Position numbers and translations under genes: made by a program. This document shows positions 30,667-42,241 of a stretch of DNA of 44,690 nt, piece after piece. Position 1 is the stretch's first letter. Each line of letters starts with the position of its first letter. The stretch comes from Thermoleophilaceae bacterium (GTDB lineage: Bacteria; Actinomycetota; Thermoleophilia; Solirubrobacterales; Thermoleophilaceae), in contig JADGHQ010000013.1 of assembly GCA_019683805.1 (NCBI GenBank), positions 1 through 44,690 of the forward strand. Reading direction: 5' to 3'. The notes beneath the pieces were generated by a model. The model saw only the letters and a list, made by a program, of their open reading frames with translations. It did no database searches and was not told the origin of the DNA.

Positions 30667-31556
30667 CTGCCCGTGCCTCCCGCCGCGGTCTGCGACGCCG
30701 ACCTGTCGACGCCGACGATCACCTGCACGTAGTTCATCCGCCGCAGGTCGGCGAACGGGGTGATGTGGACCCGGCGGTAGAGGTCGAGCTCGCCCGGCTC
30801 GACCCTCGTCACGCGCCCGATCGGGATGCCCCGCGGGAACAGCGACTCGAGCTTCGAGGACGCAAAGCCCGAGGTGACGACCGTCTCGCCCCGCTTGATG
30901 TCGCGCCCCTTCTGGATGTAGTCGAGCAGCAGGTCGTTCGGGTTGCCGACCTCCGGGCGCACGATGCCGCTCGCCCCGTCGGGCACCACCATGGCCGAGA
31001 CGTTGCTCGAGCCGTCCGTGATGAGCGTGACCTGGGCGCTCCCGCCCCCGACCTGCGTGATCTTCCCCGCCAGGCCGTTCGCCGCGAGCACCGGCTGGTT
31101 CACCCGAATGCCGTCGGAGCGGCCCTTGTCGATCTGCACGGTCGAGTACCAGACCTGCGGCGAGCGGGCGGTGATGCGGGCCGTGACGCGCCGCGTGACC
31201 GGGAAGCCATCGCTCCTGGGCAGGCCGAGCAGGCCGCGGAGCTCAGCCGCGTCGCGCTGCGCGAGCTGGCCCTGCGAGGCCTGGAGGCGAAGCTCGGCGA
31301 GCTCCTTGCGGAGCGTCTTGTTCTCGCCCTGCGCGTGCAGCACGTCGCCGGTCCAGCCGGCGATGTCGCGGAACGGCTTCAGCACCTTCGACACGCCCGC
31401 CTCCACGGGCGAGAAGACGGCCTGGGCGCCGCGCTGGATCGCGTGCAGCGCGCCCCCGGCCGACTCGCCGAAGTAGACGGTCAGCAGGGCGAGGGAGAGA
31501 CCTACGAATGTCGCGAGAACTGCCCGCCGCCTGCGGACAACCTTTCTGTCGTACAC
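30663..31556 (-). CDS. mreC: Cell shape-determining protein MreC
   Basis: 297 residues, GTG start. A basic N terminus precedes one transmembrane helix (~12-30). A coiled coil (~75-108) leads into the beta-barrel domain (VTARITARSPQVWYSTVQIDKGRSDGIRVNQPVLAANGLAGKI... VVTSGF... FPRGIPIGRVTRV). This is full-length MreC. It scaffolds RodA/PBP2 outside the membrane. It begins 21 bases after mreB ends and overlaps mreD by TTGA. Confidence 0.95.
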   Translation of the reverse strand: MYDRKVVRRRRAVLATFVGLSLALLTVYFGESAGGALHAIQRGAQAVFSPVEAGVSKVLKPFRDIAGWTGDVLHAQGENKTLRKELAELRLQASQGQLAQRDAAELRGLLGLPRSDGFPVTRRVTARITARSPQVWYSTVQIDKGRSDGIRVNQPVLAANGLAGKITQVGGGSAQVTLITDGSSNVSAMVVPDGASGIVRPEVGNPNDLLLDYIQKGRDIKRGETVVTSGFASSKLESLFPRGIPIGRVTRVEPGELDLYRRVHITPFADLRRMNYVQVIVGVDRSASQTAAGGTGS

Positions 31557-31577
31557 GGGCGCAACCCCCCGTGGCGC

Positions 31578-32654
<1,077 letters not shown>

Positions 32655-32798
32655 TCAGCGAGCTTCGCCCCTTCGCGCCGGCCGACGGGTCCGCGTGTCC
32701 CGGCCCGAGCGCGCACTGTGCGTCGGTCCCGCCTGTGCGAGCAGTGTAACGAAGGGCAGGCGAGGTGATCGAAAGCCGCGTTGCGGCCGGACCGCGCC

Positions 32799-33368
32799 TC
32801 AGCGGGCGGCGGCGGCGCCGCCGCGCACGAGCCCCGGCGCGAGCCGCACGAGTTCGGCGACGGGCAGCCCGACGACGTTCCAGAAGTCGCCCTCGACGCC
32901 CTCGACGAGCGCGGCGCCGAGGCCCTGGATCGCGTACGCGCCGGCGCGGCCGCGCCACTCCCCGGTGCCGAGGTACCAGTCGAGGTCGGCCTGCTCGAGC
33001 GCGCGGAAGCGCACGCGCGTGGACGCGCAGGAGCTGCGCAGCTCGCCCCCCATCTTGAGCGCGATGCCGCTCAGGACCTCGTGCGTGCGGCCCGACAGCC
33101 GCCGCAGGAAGCTCTCCGCCTCCGCCTCGCCGGAGGGCTTTCCGAGCCAGGCGCCGTCGAGCACCACCGCGGTGTCCGCGGCGAGCACGAGCTCCCCCTC
33201 GACGGCGCTCGCCTTGCGCAGCGCGTTCTCGACGACGCCCGACCGCGGGTCCCCGCTCTCGATCTCGGGCACGCCGGGAACGACCACCTCGAACGCGATG
33301 CCGAGCTGCTCGAGGATCGCCCGCCGCTGCGGCGAGCCGGAGGCGAGGATCAGGCGGTCGGAGGGCAC
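32799..33368 (-). CDS. maf: Maf-family nucleotide pyrophosphatase
   Basis: 189 residues from a GTG at 33368 (VPSDRLILASGSPQRRAIL). Motifs ASGSPQRR, VENALRKASAV, LAADTAVVLDGAWLGKP and YAIQGLGAALVEGVEGDFWNVVGLP are the standard Maf series, including the catalytic Asp in AADT. Maf enzymes hydrolyse non-canonical or methylated NTPs. The frame is open upstream through ndk, which is a shadow. It follows ndk by 50 bases. Confidence 0.93.
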   Translation of the reverse strand: MPSDRLILASGSPQRRAILEQLGIAFEVVVPGVPEIESGDPRSGVVENALRKASAVEGELVLAADTAVVLDGAWLGKPSGEAEAESFLRRLSGRTHEVLSGIALKMGGELRSSCASTRVRFRALEQADLDWYLGTGEWRGRAGAYAIQGLGAALVEGVEGDFWNVVGLPVAELVRLAPGLVRGGAAAAR

Positions 33369-33418
33369 TTTGCCGGCGGCATCTTGGCGCAGACGCCGCC
33401 GGCGCGTCGGGCCCGCGG

Positions 33419-33829
33419 TCAGGCGGCGAGCTTCGGGAAGAAGATCCCGATCTCGCGCTCGGCCGAATCCGGCGAGTCCGAGCCGTGGACCATGTTGTTC
33501 TGCACCTCGAGCGCGTAGTCGCCGCGGATCGAGCCCGGCGCGGCCTCGAGGGGGTTGGTGGCGCCGATCACCTGGCGCGCCGCCTTGATCGCCTCGTGGC
33601 CCTCGAGCACCATCGCGACGAGCGGGCCGCTCGTGATGAAGTCGACGAGCTCGCCGAAGAACGGCTTCTCGCGGTGCTCGGCGTAGTGCTCCTCGGCGGT
33701 CGCGCGCTCGAGCTGCATCCGCTCGAGCGCGGCGATGCGAAGGCCCTTGCGCTCGAAGCGGGCGATGATCTCGCCTGTCAGCCCGCGCGCGAAGGCATCG
33801 GGCTTCACCAGGATCAGAGTCCGTTCCAC
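33419..33829 (-). CDS. ndk: Nucleoside diphosphate kinase
   Basis: 136 residues from ATG 33829 ([22 protein letters not shown]). The phospho-accepting His115 lies in [21 protein letters not shown], the family signature. It equilibrates NTP and dNTP pools. It sits 30 bases downstream of the zinc-ribbon membrane gene, in the actinobacterial folC-ndk neighbourhood. Confidence 0.98.
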   Translation of the reverse strand: MERTLILVKPDAFARGLTGEIIARFERKGLRIAALERMQLERATAEEHYAEHREKPFFGELVDFITSGPLVAMVLEGHEAIKAARQVIGATNPLEAAPGSIRGDYALEVQNNMVHGSDSPDSAEREIGIFFPKLAA

Positions 33830-33859
33830 TGAGTCTCCTTCTCAGTCGTCGGGTGAGGG

Positions 33860-34447
33860 CTAGCTGTCCCTCGACGGCGGCCGGCGCTCGCCGGTGGGCG
33901 GCGGCGCTGCCCGCGCGATCGTGGGATCGTCGATCGCGGTCCTGCCGCCGGCCGTGGTGGGCTGGCGCCGCGGGCGCCGCCGCTGCTGGGCGGACGGGGC
34001 CACCTGGCCGATCTCGGACTCGCAGTAGGGGCATATCTTCCAGCGCGGGTCGAGGGGCCGGCCGCAGGTCCGGCACGGCTCCTTCAGCCGCCTGAGGCAG
34101 CTCGGGCAGCGCAGGAAGGTCTTCTCGATCTCGAAGCCGCAGTAGGGGCACGCAGGGTCGAGCTCCTGCAGGCGCGCCTGGGCGGCGGCGATCTCGAGAG
34201 CGCGCTCGCGTACGTCGTCGAGGTACTCGGGCGGCCGCACGATCATGTACACGATCGTTCCGATGAAGGGGAAAATCAGCGACGCCAGCGTGGCGCAGCC
34301 GATCAGCATCGGGTCCTCGATCCGGCGGCGGGCGTCGGCGTAGGTCCACCAGACGAGCGCGAGCCAGATCACGACGATGCAAAGCAGAAGGACGCTGACG
34401 GCGCGGTTCAACCCGTCGTTCTCGATGCCGAAGACGGCGAGGCGCAT
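33860..34447 (-). CDS. Membrane protein with double zinc ribbon
   Basis: 195 residues from ATG 34447. Two hydrophobic helices (~17-36 and ~48-70, the second ending GTIVYMIVRPPEYL like PLDc_N-type or DUF-type membrane modules) are followed by a short helix and two CxxC-CxxC zinc ribbons: Cys100/103 with Cys114/117 and Cys125/128 with Cys139/142. The C-terminal ~45 residues are a basic, Pro-rich tail. The layout suggests a membrane-anchored cytosolic zinc module that may bind nucleic acid or protein. Found between folC and ndk, where actinobacteria often carry small membrane genes. Function unknown. Confidence 0.85.
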   Translation of the reverse strand: MRLAVFGIENDGLNRAVSVLLLCIVVIWLALVWWTYADARRRIEDPMLIGCATLASLIFPFIGTIVYMIVRPPEYLDDVRERALEIAAAQARLQELDPACPYCGFEIEKTFLRCPSCLRRLKEPCRTCGRPLDPRWKICPYCESEIGQVAPSAQQRRRPRRQPTTAGGRTAIDDPTIARAAPPPTGERRPPSRDS

Positions 34448-34481
34448 GCGGGCGCAGTGTACTGGGGACGGTGGACTGCCC

Positions 34482-34601
34482 TTACAGGAACAACCGCCCG
34501 ATCAGGTACCCGATACCGAAGAACACGAGTATCACGACCGCCACCACTACGGCGACGATGCCGATCATCGTGAGCAGGCTCGGGAACTCGTCGTCTCTCA
34601 C
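34482..34601 (-). CDS. 39-residue single-pass membrane protein coupled to folC
   Basis: A short frame from a GTG at 34601: nine polar residues (VRDDEFPSL), one hydrophobic helix rich in Val/Ile (~11-34), and GRLFL at the end. The GTG overlaps the folC TGA (GTGA, 34598-34601), the same coupling seen at several other junctions in this window, which supports it as real. It ends 34 bases before the zinc-ribbon membrane gene. No family recognised; it could be a small subunit or regulator acting with that neighbour. The call rests on overlap and a clean helix only. Confidence 0.6.
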   Translation of the reverse strand: MRDDEFPSLLTMIGIVAVVVAVVILVFFGIGYLIGRLFL

Positions 34602-35833
34602 AGCATCGAGGCGCGGCCCGCGGCGCGGTCCGACACGAGATCGGCGATCAGGTAGATCGAGCCGGTCGCGATCACCGCCCCGCCCGGGCCGGCGAGCTCC
34701 TGCGCGCGCGCCACCGCGCCGTCGGGGTCCGCGACGATCTCGGGCTCGGGGCCGCCCAGGCGCTCCGAGAGCGAGGCGAGCGTTCCGGGCGGCAGGGAGC
34801 GCGGGTTGCGCGAGCGGGTGACCACGAGCGCGTCGACGAGCGGCAGGAGCGGCCGCAGCATGCCCGCCGCGTCCTTGTCGTCGAGCACGCCCAGCACCGC
34901 CACGAGCCGCCGCTGCCCCACCACCTCGGGGAGCGCGTCCGCGAGCGCCTCGCAGCCCGAGGGGTTGTGCGCGCCGTCGTAGATCGTGAGCGGCGCGTCG
35001 GCGACCTGCTGCATCCGGCCGGGCACCTGGGTCTCCGCTGCCGCCCGGCGCACCGCCCCGGGATCGAGCTCGCCCAGGAACGCCGCGGCGGCCGCCTGCG
35101 CGAGCGCGAAGTTGCGGCGCTGGAAGGAGCCGAGAGCGGCGAGCGGCAGGTCGCTCGACTCGGGCGCCCGCACGAGCCGCGCGTGCCGCTCCGCCGCCAC
35201 CCGCCGCGCCACCGCGTCGGCGTCCGGGTCGAGCCGCCCGGCGACAAGGGTGGCGTGGTCGCGCACCACCGCGAGCTTCTCCTCGGCGATGTCGCGGATC
35301 GTCGGGCCGAGCCAGCGCGTGTGCTCGAGCCCCACCGAGGTGACCACCTGCACCCTCGAGGGGATCACGTTGGTCGCGTCGTAGCGCCCCCCGAGGCCGG
35401 CCTCGATCACCGCCACCTCCACCCCTCGGCGCGCCAGCTCGTGGTAGGCGGCGGCCGTCAGCGCCTCGAACTGGGTGACGCGGTCGCCCGGCTCGAGCGT
35501 CCGGTTCACGAGCTCGGCCGCGCGCGCGACGCGCGCGACGGCGGCCGCGAAGTCCGGCCCTGGCACGGGCCGCTCCCCCACCTCGATGCGCTCGGCGAAC
35601 GAGGTCAGGTGCGGCGAGGTGTAGCTGCCCGTGGCGATCCCGTGGCGCTCGAGGATCGCGGCGATCATCCGGACCGTCGAGGACTTGCCGTTCGTGCCCA
35701 CGACGTGGATCGAGGCGAAGCGCCGCTGCGGCATGCCGAGCGCGGTCATCAGCTTGTGCATGCGGTCGAGCCCGAACCGCATGCCGAACAGCTCGAGGTC
35801 GAGCAGGTAGTCCTCGGCGGCGCGCAGGTCCAA
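34598..35833 (-). CDS. folC: Folylpolyglutamate/dihydrofolate synthase
   Basis: 411 residues from a TTG at 35833 (LDLRAAEDYLLDLELFGMRFGLDRM), chosen because FolC proteins start with this helix. P-loop GTNGKSS (46-52), the omega-loop SYTSPHLTSFAERI, and AVIEAGLGGRYDATNVI are intact. It adds glutamates to folates and may also make dihydrofolate. It begins 3 bases after valS, the conserved valS-folC pairing. Confidence 0.96.
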   Translation of the reverse strand: MDLRAAEDYLLDLELFGMRFGLDRMHKLMTALGMPQRRFASIHVVGTNGKSSTVRMIAAILERHGIATGSYTSPHLTSFAERIEVGERPVPGPDFAAAVARVARAAELVNRTLEPGDRVTQFEALTAAAYHELARRGVEVAVIEAGLGGRYDATNVIPSRVQVVTSVGLEHTRWLGPTIRDIAEEKLAVVRDHATLVAGRLDPDADAVARRVAAERHARLVRAPESSDLPLAALGSFQRRNFALAQAAAAAFLGELDPGAVRRAAAETQVPGRMQQVADAPLTIYDGAHNPSGCEALADALPEVVGQRRLVAVLGVLDDKDAAGMLRPLLPLVDALVVTRSRNPRSLPPGTLASLSERLGGPEPEIVADPDGAVARAQELAGPGGAVIATGSIYLIADLVSDRAAGRASML

Positions 35834-35836
35834 GCG

Positions 35837-38434
35837 CTATCCCAGCTCTTCGAGCTCGGCGCGGTAGCGCGCGAGCTTCTCGCGCTCGGCCTCGACGATC
35901 GGGGGCGGCGCCTTCTCGACGAAGCCCTTGTTCGAGAGCTTGCCCTCGGCACGCCTGATCTCCGCCTCGAGCGTCTTGCGCCGCTCCGCGCGCCGGCGCT
36001 CCGCCTCCTCCACGTCGATCGCCTCGGTGCGCAGCACCTGGACCGCGCCGCCCGGGACCGCGACCGTCGCGATCGCGTCGCCGTTCTCCTCGCCGCCCGC
36101 CTGCAGGTCGAAGCGCGCGAGCCGCGCGACCTGCGCGAGCGTGCGCTCGTAGCCGTCCGCTACGAGCCGCCCCGGGATGCGCGCCCCCGCGGGCGCGCCC
36201 ACCTCGTCGCGGTAGCGGCGCAGGGCGGTGACCGCCTCGATCGCGCGCCCGACCTCCGCCTCGGCCTCCTCGTCGAAGCGCGAGCGGTCGACCTGCGGCC
36301 AGCGCGAGGCCGCGAGCAGCTCCCGCTCGCCGGGCAGGAACGACCAGATCTCCTCGGTCACGAACGGCATCACCGGGTGGATCAGCTTGAGCACGCGCTC
36401 CCACGCGAACAGCAGCGTGGCCGACAGCGCCGAGCGGTCCCCCTGCTCGTCGTAGAGCCTCGGCTTGACGAGCTCGAGGTACCAGTCGCAGAGCTCGCCC
36501 CAGAAGAAGTCGTAGAGCTCGAGCGCCGCGCGCGAGAGGTCGAACGACTCGTACAGCGCGGTGACGCGCTCGGTAACCCGCTCGAGCCGCGAGAGGATCC
36601 AGCGGTCCTCTGCGGTCTCGGGCCGTGGCGCGGGCTCGACGTCCTCGACCTTGAGCAGCACGAGCCGCGAGGCGTTCCAGAGCTTGTTGGCGAGCTCCTG
36701 GCCCTGCCTGACGCGCTCCTCCGAGTAGCGCACGTCCTGCGTCGAGGCCATCGCGAGCAGGCCGAAGCGCACCGCGTCGGCGCCGTAGCGCTCGATCTCG
36801 TCGAGAGGATCGATGCCCGTGCCGAGCGACTTCGACATGCGCCGCCCGTCGGGCGCCTGGATCACGGCGTGGATCGGGACGTCGGTGAACGGCGCCTGCC
36901 CCGTGAACTCGATGCCCATCATCACCATGCGGGCCACCCAGAGGAAGATGATGTCCCGCGCCGTCGAGAGCACGTTCGTCGGGTAGAACGCCCGCAGCTC
37001 GGGGGTCTGCCGCGGCCAGCCGAGCGTCGCGAAGGGCCACAGCGCCGAGCTGAACCAGGTGTCGAGCACGTCGGGGTCGCGCCGCAGCTCGCCGCCGCAC
37101 TGCGAGCAGCGCTCCGGCTCGGTCTCCGACACGTACATCTCCTCGCACGGGTCGCAGTACCAGACCGGGATCCGGTGGCCCCACCAGAGCTGGCGGGAGA
37201 TGCACCAGGGCCGGATGTTCTCGAGCCAGTCGAGGTAGACGCGCGTCCACGGGGTCTCCGGGTGGAAGCGCACCGCCCCCTTCTCGACCGCCTCGATCGC
37301 GGGCGTGGCGAGGCGCTCCATGTCGCAGAACCACTGGAGCGAGATCAGCGGCTCGATGCGCATGCCGCTGCGGTGCGAGAAGGGCACGTCGTGCTCGTAC
37401 GGCCGGCTGCCCGAGATGCGGTCCTCCTCGCGCAGCGCCTGGACCACGGCGTCGCGCGCCTCGTCGACGGCCAGCCCGGCGAAGCGCCCGGCCTCCGCGG
37501 TCATGCGCCCGTCCTCGCCGATCACGGTGAGCGCCGGCAGCCCGTGCCGGCGGCCGATCTCGAAGTCGTTGGGGTCGTGGCCCGGCGTGATCTTGAGGGC
37601 GCCGGTGCCGAACTCCGGGTCCACGTACTCGTCGGCGACGATCGGCAGCCTCCGGCCGACGAGCGGCAGGATCGCGGCCTCGCCGATCAGGCGCGTGTAG
37701 CGCTCGTCGCTCGGGCTCACCGCCACGGCGGTGTCCGCGAGCATCGTCTCCGGTCTCACCGTGGCGATCGTGATCGAGCCCGACCCCGACTCGAGCGGGT
37801 AGTCGATCATGTAGAGGGTGTCGACCGTCCGGCGCTGCTCGACCTCGAGGTCGGAGATCGCCGAGCGCGTGCCGGGGTCCCAGTTGACGATGTAGCTGTC
37901 GCGGCGGATCAGGCCCTTCTCGAAGAGCTTCACGAACACGTGCGCGACGGCCTGCTGGTACTCGTCGTCCATCGTGAAGCGCTCGTCCTGGTAGTCCGCG
38001 GACGCGCCCAGGCGCTTGAACTGCTCGACGATCGTCGAGCCGTACTTCTCGCGCCACTGCCAGACGCGCTCGACGAAGGCCTCGCGGCCGATCTCCTCGC
38101 GGCTCGTGCCCTCCTCGCGGAGCTGCTGCTCGACCTTGACCTGGGTGGCGATGCCGGCGTGGTCGGTGCCGAAGATCCACTTGGTGCGCCGGCCCTTCAT
38201 GCGGTTGAGCCGGACGAGCACGTCCTGGAGCGACCCGTTCAGCGCGTGGCCCATGTGCAGCGCGCCGGTGACGTTGGGCGGCGGGATCGCGATGGAGAAG
38301 TTCTCGCCCGGCTCCCCCTCGGGCTCGGGATGGAAGATGCCGGACTCCTCCCAGCGCGTGAAGACGCGGCGCTCGACCTCCCCGGCGAGGTAGCGCGTGC
38401 GTTCCTCGAGCAGCTTCAGGCGGTTGTCGCGCAC
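35837..38434 (-). CDS. valS: Valine--tRNA ligase
   Basis: 865 residues from a GTG at 38434. HIGH-type motif HMGH (60-63) in NVTGALHMGHALNG, and RMSKSLGTGIDP (~530; Arg replaces the first Lys of KMSKS). The editing domain and the C-terminal tRNA-binding coiled coil (EERRRAERRKTLEAEIRRAEGKLSNKGF) are present. It charges tRNA-Val and clears Thr-tRNA-Val. Only 38 bases separate it from the divergent molybdoenzyme gene, so no T-box is possible there. Confidence 0.98.
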   Translation of the reverse strand: MRDNRLKLLEERTRYLAGEVERRVFTRWEESGIFHPEPEGEPGENFSIAIPPPNVTGALHMGHALNGSLQDVLVRLNRMKGRRTKWIFGTDHAGIATQVKVEQQLREEGTSREEIGREAFVERVWQWREKYGSTIVEQFKRLGASADYQDERFTMDDEYQQAVAHVFVKLFEKGLIRRDSYIVNWDPGTRSAISDLEVEQRRTVDTLYMIDYPLESGSGSITIATVRPETMLADTAVAVSPSDERYTRLIGEAAILPLVGRRLPIVADEYVDPEFGTGALKITPGHDPNDFEIGRRHGLPALTVIGEDGRMTAEAGRFAGLAVDEARDAVVQALREEDRISGSRPYEHDVPFSHRSGMRIEPLISLQWFCDMERLATPAIEAVEKGAVRFHPETPWTRVYLDWLENIRPWCISRQLWWGHRIPVWYCDPCEEMYVSETEPERCSQCGGELRRDPDVLDTWFSSALWPFATLGWPRQTPELRAFYPTNVLSTARDIIFLWVARMVMMGIEFTGQAPFTDVPIHAVIQAPDGRRMSKSLGTGIDPLDEIERYGADAVRFGLLAMASTQDVRYSEERVRQGQELANKLWNASRLVLLKVEDVEPAPRPETAEDRWILSRLERVTERVTALYESFDLSRAALELYDFFWGELCDWYLELVKPRLYDEQGDRSALSATLLFAWERVLKLIHPVMPFVTEEIWSFLPGERELLAASRWPQVDRSRFDEEAEAEVGRAIEAVTALRRYRDEVGAPAGARIPGRLVADGYERTLAQVARLARFDLQAGGEENGDAIATVAVPGGAVQVLRTEAIDVEEAERRRAERRKTLEAEIRRAEGKLSNKGFVEKAPPPIVEAEREKLARYRAELEELG

Positions 38435-38472
38435 CCGCCGAAGTCTATTTACGGGCTGCTAGAGGTATCGGT

Positions 38473-39540
38473 GTGGCGGCGCCCGGCAAGCACCCCGAGA
38501 TGCGCGTGTGGCAGGAGCGCCCCCTCAACGCGGAGACGCCGCCCCACCTGCTCGCCGGCGCCGACACGACGCCGATCGAGTGCTTCTTCGTGCGCAGCCA
38601 CGGCCCGCTGCCCGAGGTCGGCGGGAGCCCGTCGCTCGTGGTCGACGGGCTCGTGGGGCGCCCGCTCGAGCTCCGGCTGGCCGAGCTGCCCGCGCGCTTC
38701 GACGCGCGCACGCTGACCGCGACGCTCGCCTGCGCGGGGAACCGGCGCTCCGAGCTCGCGGCGCTGCGCGCGATCCCCGGCCAGATCCCGTGGGGCGCCG
38801 GCGCGATCGGCACGGCGGTGTGGTCGGGCGCGCCGCTTGCGGCGGTGCTGCGCGAGGCCGGCGTGCGCGCGGGCGCGCGCCACGTCGCCTTCCTCGGGCG
38901 CGACGAGGCGAGCGGCTGCGCCTTCGGCGGCTCGATCCCGCTCGCGAAGGCGCTCTCCGGCGAGGTGCTGCTCGCCTGGGCGATGAACGGCCGCGAGCTG
39001 CCGCGCGAGCACGGCGGGCCGCTGCGTGCGCTGGTCCCCGGCTACGTCGGCGCGCGCAGCGTGAAGTGGCTCGCGCGCGTGACCGTCCAGCGCGAGGAGT
39101 CCCGCAACCCGTTCCAGCGCGACGACTACCGGCTCGTCCCGGCCGGCCGTGAGCCCGGCCCGGGCGTCGGCGTCGCGCTCGGCGAGCTGCCGCTGAACGC
39201 CGTGATCCTCGCTCCCGCGGACGGCGCGACGGTGCCCGCGGGTCCGCTCGCGGTCGAGGGCTGGGCGCTCTCGGGCGGCGGCCGCGCCATCGAGCGCGTC
39301 GAGGTGTCGGTCGACGGCGGGCGCGCCTGGTCGCAGGCCGAGCTGCTCGAGGATCGGGGACCGTGGGCCTGGCGCCTCTGGCGCGCCCGGCTCGCGCTCT
39401 CCCCCGGCCCGGCCGAGATCGCGGCGCGCGCCTGGGACTCGTCCGGCACGCCCCAGCCGCCCGACCCGGCGCCGCTCTGGAACCCGCGCGGCTACGCGAA
39501 CGCCGCCTGGCCGCGGGCGCGCGTCGTCGCCCGAGCGTGA
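38473..39540 (+). CDS. Sulfite-oxidase-like molybdopterin oxidoreductase
   Basis: 355 residues from a GTG at 38473 with GAGG seven bases upstream. The Moco domain has ECFFVRSHGP and the molybdenum-ligand Cys87 in TATLACAGNRRSEL, then GAGAIGTAVWSGAPL, LAWAMNGRELPREHGGPLRALVPGYVGARSVKWL. The C-terminal Mo-co dimerisation domain follows (~205-355; VSVDGGRAWSQAEL, RAWDSSGTPQP). No signal peptide, Tat motif or haem domain, so it is likely cytosolic with an unknown electron acceptor. It depends on molybdenum, supplied presumably by the modABC operon in the same window. Single plus gene between valS and the MBL hydrolase. Confidence 0.92.
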   Translation: MAAPGKHPEMRVWQERPLNAETPPHLLAGADTTPIECFFVRSHGPLPEVGGSPSLVVDGLVGRPLELRLAELPARFDARTLTATLACAGNRRSELAALRAIPGQIPWGAGAIGTAVWSGAPLAAVLREAGVRAGARHVAFLGRDEASGCAFGGSIPLAKALSGEVLLAWAMNGRELPREHGGPLRALVPGYVGARSVKWLARVTVQREESRNPFQRDDYRLVPAGREPGPGVGVALGELPLNAVILAPADGATVPAGPLAVEGWALSGGGRAIERVEVSVDGGRAWSQAELLEDRGPWAWRLWRARLALSPGPAEIAARAWDSSGTPQPPDPAPLWNPRGYANAAWPRARVVARA

Positions 39541-39565
39541 GCGCCCGGCTGCGCCTGGGCGGCCG

Positions 39566-40231
39566 CTAGCGCGGGAGCGAGCGCACGAACTCGACGAAGC
39601 CGCGCGTGTCGCGCGAGGGCGGCCCGTGCCCGAAGCAGATCAGCGCCGGCTCGAGCTCGGCGAGCTTGCGCGCCGACTCGCGGTTGCGAGCGGGGTCGGG
39701 CGTGAAGAAGACGGGCGGCTCGTGGAAGCCCGGGCGGCCCGTGCAGGGGTGGCAGCCGAACACCACGTCCCCGAGGATCAGCGTGCGGTCGCTCTCGCGC
39801 CAGTAGGAGACGTGGCCCGCCGAGTGGCCGGGCGTGTCGAGGACGGTGAAGCAGCCGACCCGGTCGCCCTCCCTCAGCCGTCGCGCCACCGGGTGCGGCG
39901 GGCCGGCGAACGCGCGCTCGCTGAGGCGGTTGAGCGGATGGCTCGGCTGGCGGTCCGCGATGCGCCCGTCCTCCACGGCGGGCGCGTCGGCCTCTCCCGC
40001 CCACAGGGGGACGCCGAGCGCCTCGCAGACCGCGTGGCTCGACCCCTGGTGGTCGGGGTGCGCGTGCGTGATCGCGTGCGCGCTCACCTCGTGGCCGCGC
40101 AGCTGGCGCAGGATGCGCCGCCGCGCGTGGCGGGTGGCGGCGTCGATCAGCACCCCGTCGGCGAGGTAGACGTTCATGACGTTGGGCGGGAAGCCGCTCA
40201 GCAGGTGGAGCCCGTCGGCGAGGCGCTTCAT
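39566..40231 (-). CDS. MBL-fold metallo-hydrolase
   Basis: 221 residues from ATG 40231. The di-metal motif is HAHPDHQG (His56, His58, Asp60, His61), with DTPGHSAGHVSYWRE, LILGDVVFGCHP and the C-terminal FGHGPP supplying further ligands. This is the glyoxalase-II-like branch of the superfamily. Substrate unknown. It follows clpX by 24 bases on the same strand, so it may be co-transcribed. Confidence 0.87.
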   Translation of the reverse strand: MKRLADGLHLLSGFPPNVMNVYLADGVLIDAATRHARRRILRQLRGHEVSAHAITHAHPDHQGSSHAVCEALGVPLWAGEADAPAVEDGRIADRQPSHPLNRLSERAFAGPPHPVARRLREGDRVGCFTVLDTPGHSAGHVSYWRESDRTLILGDVVFGCHPCTGRPGFHEPPVFFTPDPARNRESARKLAELEPALICFGHGPPSRDTRGFVEFVRSLPR

Positions 40232-40255
40232 ATGGTCGCGAGCGGGCTGAGGGGG

Positions 40256-41533
<1,278 letters not shown>

Positions 41534-41567
41534 GCCTCTCCCCTCCCCGGAGGCTGGGCGCTCACAG

Positions 41568-42152
41568 CTAGTGCTGCGAGATCACCCTGTCGATGAGACG
41601 GTACTCCTTGGCCTCCTCGGCGCTCATAAAGTAGTCGCGCTCGGTGTCCCGCGCCACCTTCTCGAGATCCTGGCCGGTGTGTTTGGCGAGGATCTCGTCG
41701 AGGCGCCGACGCACGTCGATGATCTCCTTGGCGTGGATCTCGATGTCCGTCGCCTGGCCCTGGAAGCTGGACGAGACCTGGTGGATGAGGATCTTCGCGT
41801 TGGGCAGCGCCATGCGCTTGCCCGGCGTGCCGCCCGCTAGCAGCAGCGCCCCCATCGACATCGCGATCCCGACGCAGATCGTCTGCACGTCGGGCTTGAT
41901 GAACTGCATCGTGTCGTAGATCGCGAGCCCCGCGTACACCGACCCGCCCGGCGAGTTGATGTACAGCGAGATGTCCTTGTCGGGGTCCTCGGACTCGAGG
42001 TGGATGAGCTGCGCGACGATCAGGTTCGCGATCTCGTCCGTGACCGGCGTCCCGAGGAACACGATCCTCTCGTTGAGGAGGCGGGAGTAGATGTCGAACG
42101 CGCGCTCCCCGCGGGAGGTCTGCTCGACGACCATCGGGACAAGAGGGCTCAT
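41568..42152 (-). CDS. clpP: ClpP protease subunit
   Basis: 194 residues from ATG 42152. Catalytic triad Ser99 ([11 protein letters not shown]), His124 (ILIHQVS) and Asp173 (DTERDYFM). A short N-terminal propeptide precedes [14 protein letters not shown]. It is a single copy here, whereas many actinobacteria have tandem clpP1P2 at this locus; a second copy may lie elsewhere. A GAGAAG SD is eight bases upstream. Confidence 0.98.
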   Translation of the reverse strand: MSPLVPMVVEQTSRGERAFDIYSRLLNERIVFLGTPVTDEIANLIVAQLIHLESEDPDKDISLYINSPGGSVYAGLAIYDTMQFIKPDVQTICVGIAMSMGALLLAGGTPGKRMALPNAKILIHQVSSSFQGQATDIEIHAKEIIDVRRRLDEILAKHTGQDLEKVARDTERDYFMSAEEAKEYRLIDRVISQH

Positions 42153-42241
42153 GTGATCGCTTCTCTTTCGCTTGCTCCGGCGGATTCCTTCAGGGGACGC
42201 GCGCTCGCCCGCCCGCGGCGCAGTCTAGCAACGGCCCTTTC

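Noticed and set aside
34482-38180. A 1232-residue minus frame over valS and folC
   Set aside because: Only its last 39 residues (the membrane peptide) are credible; the rest is out of frame with valS and folC.
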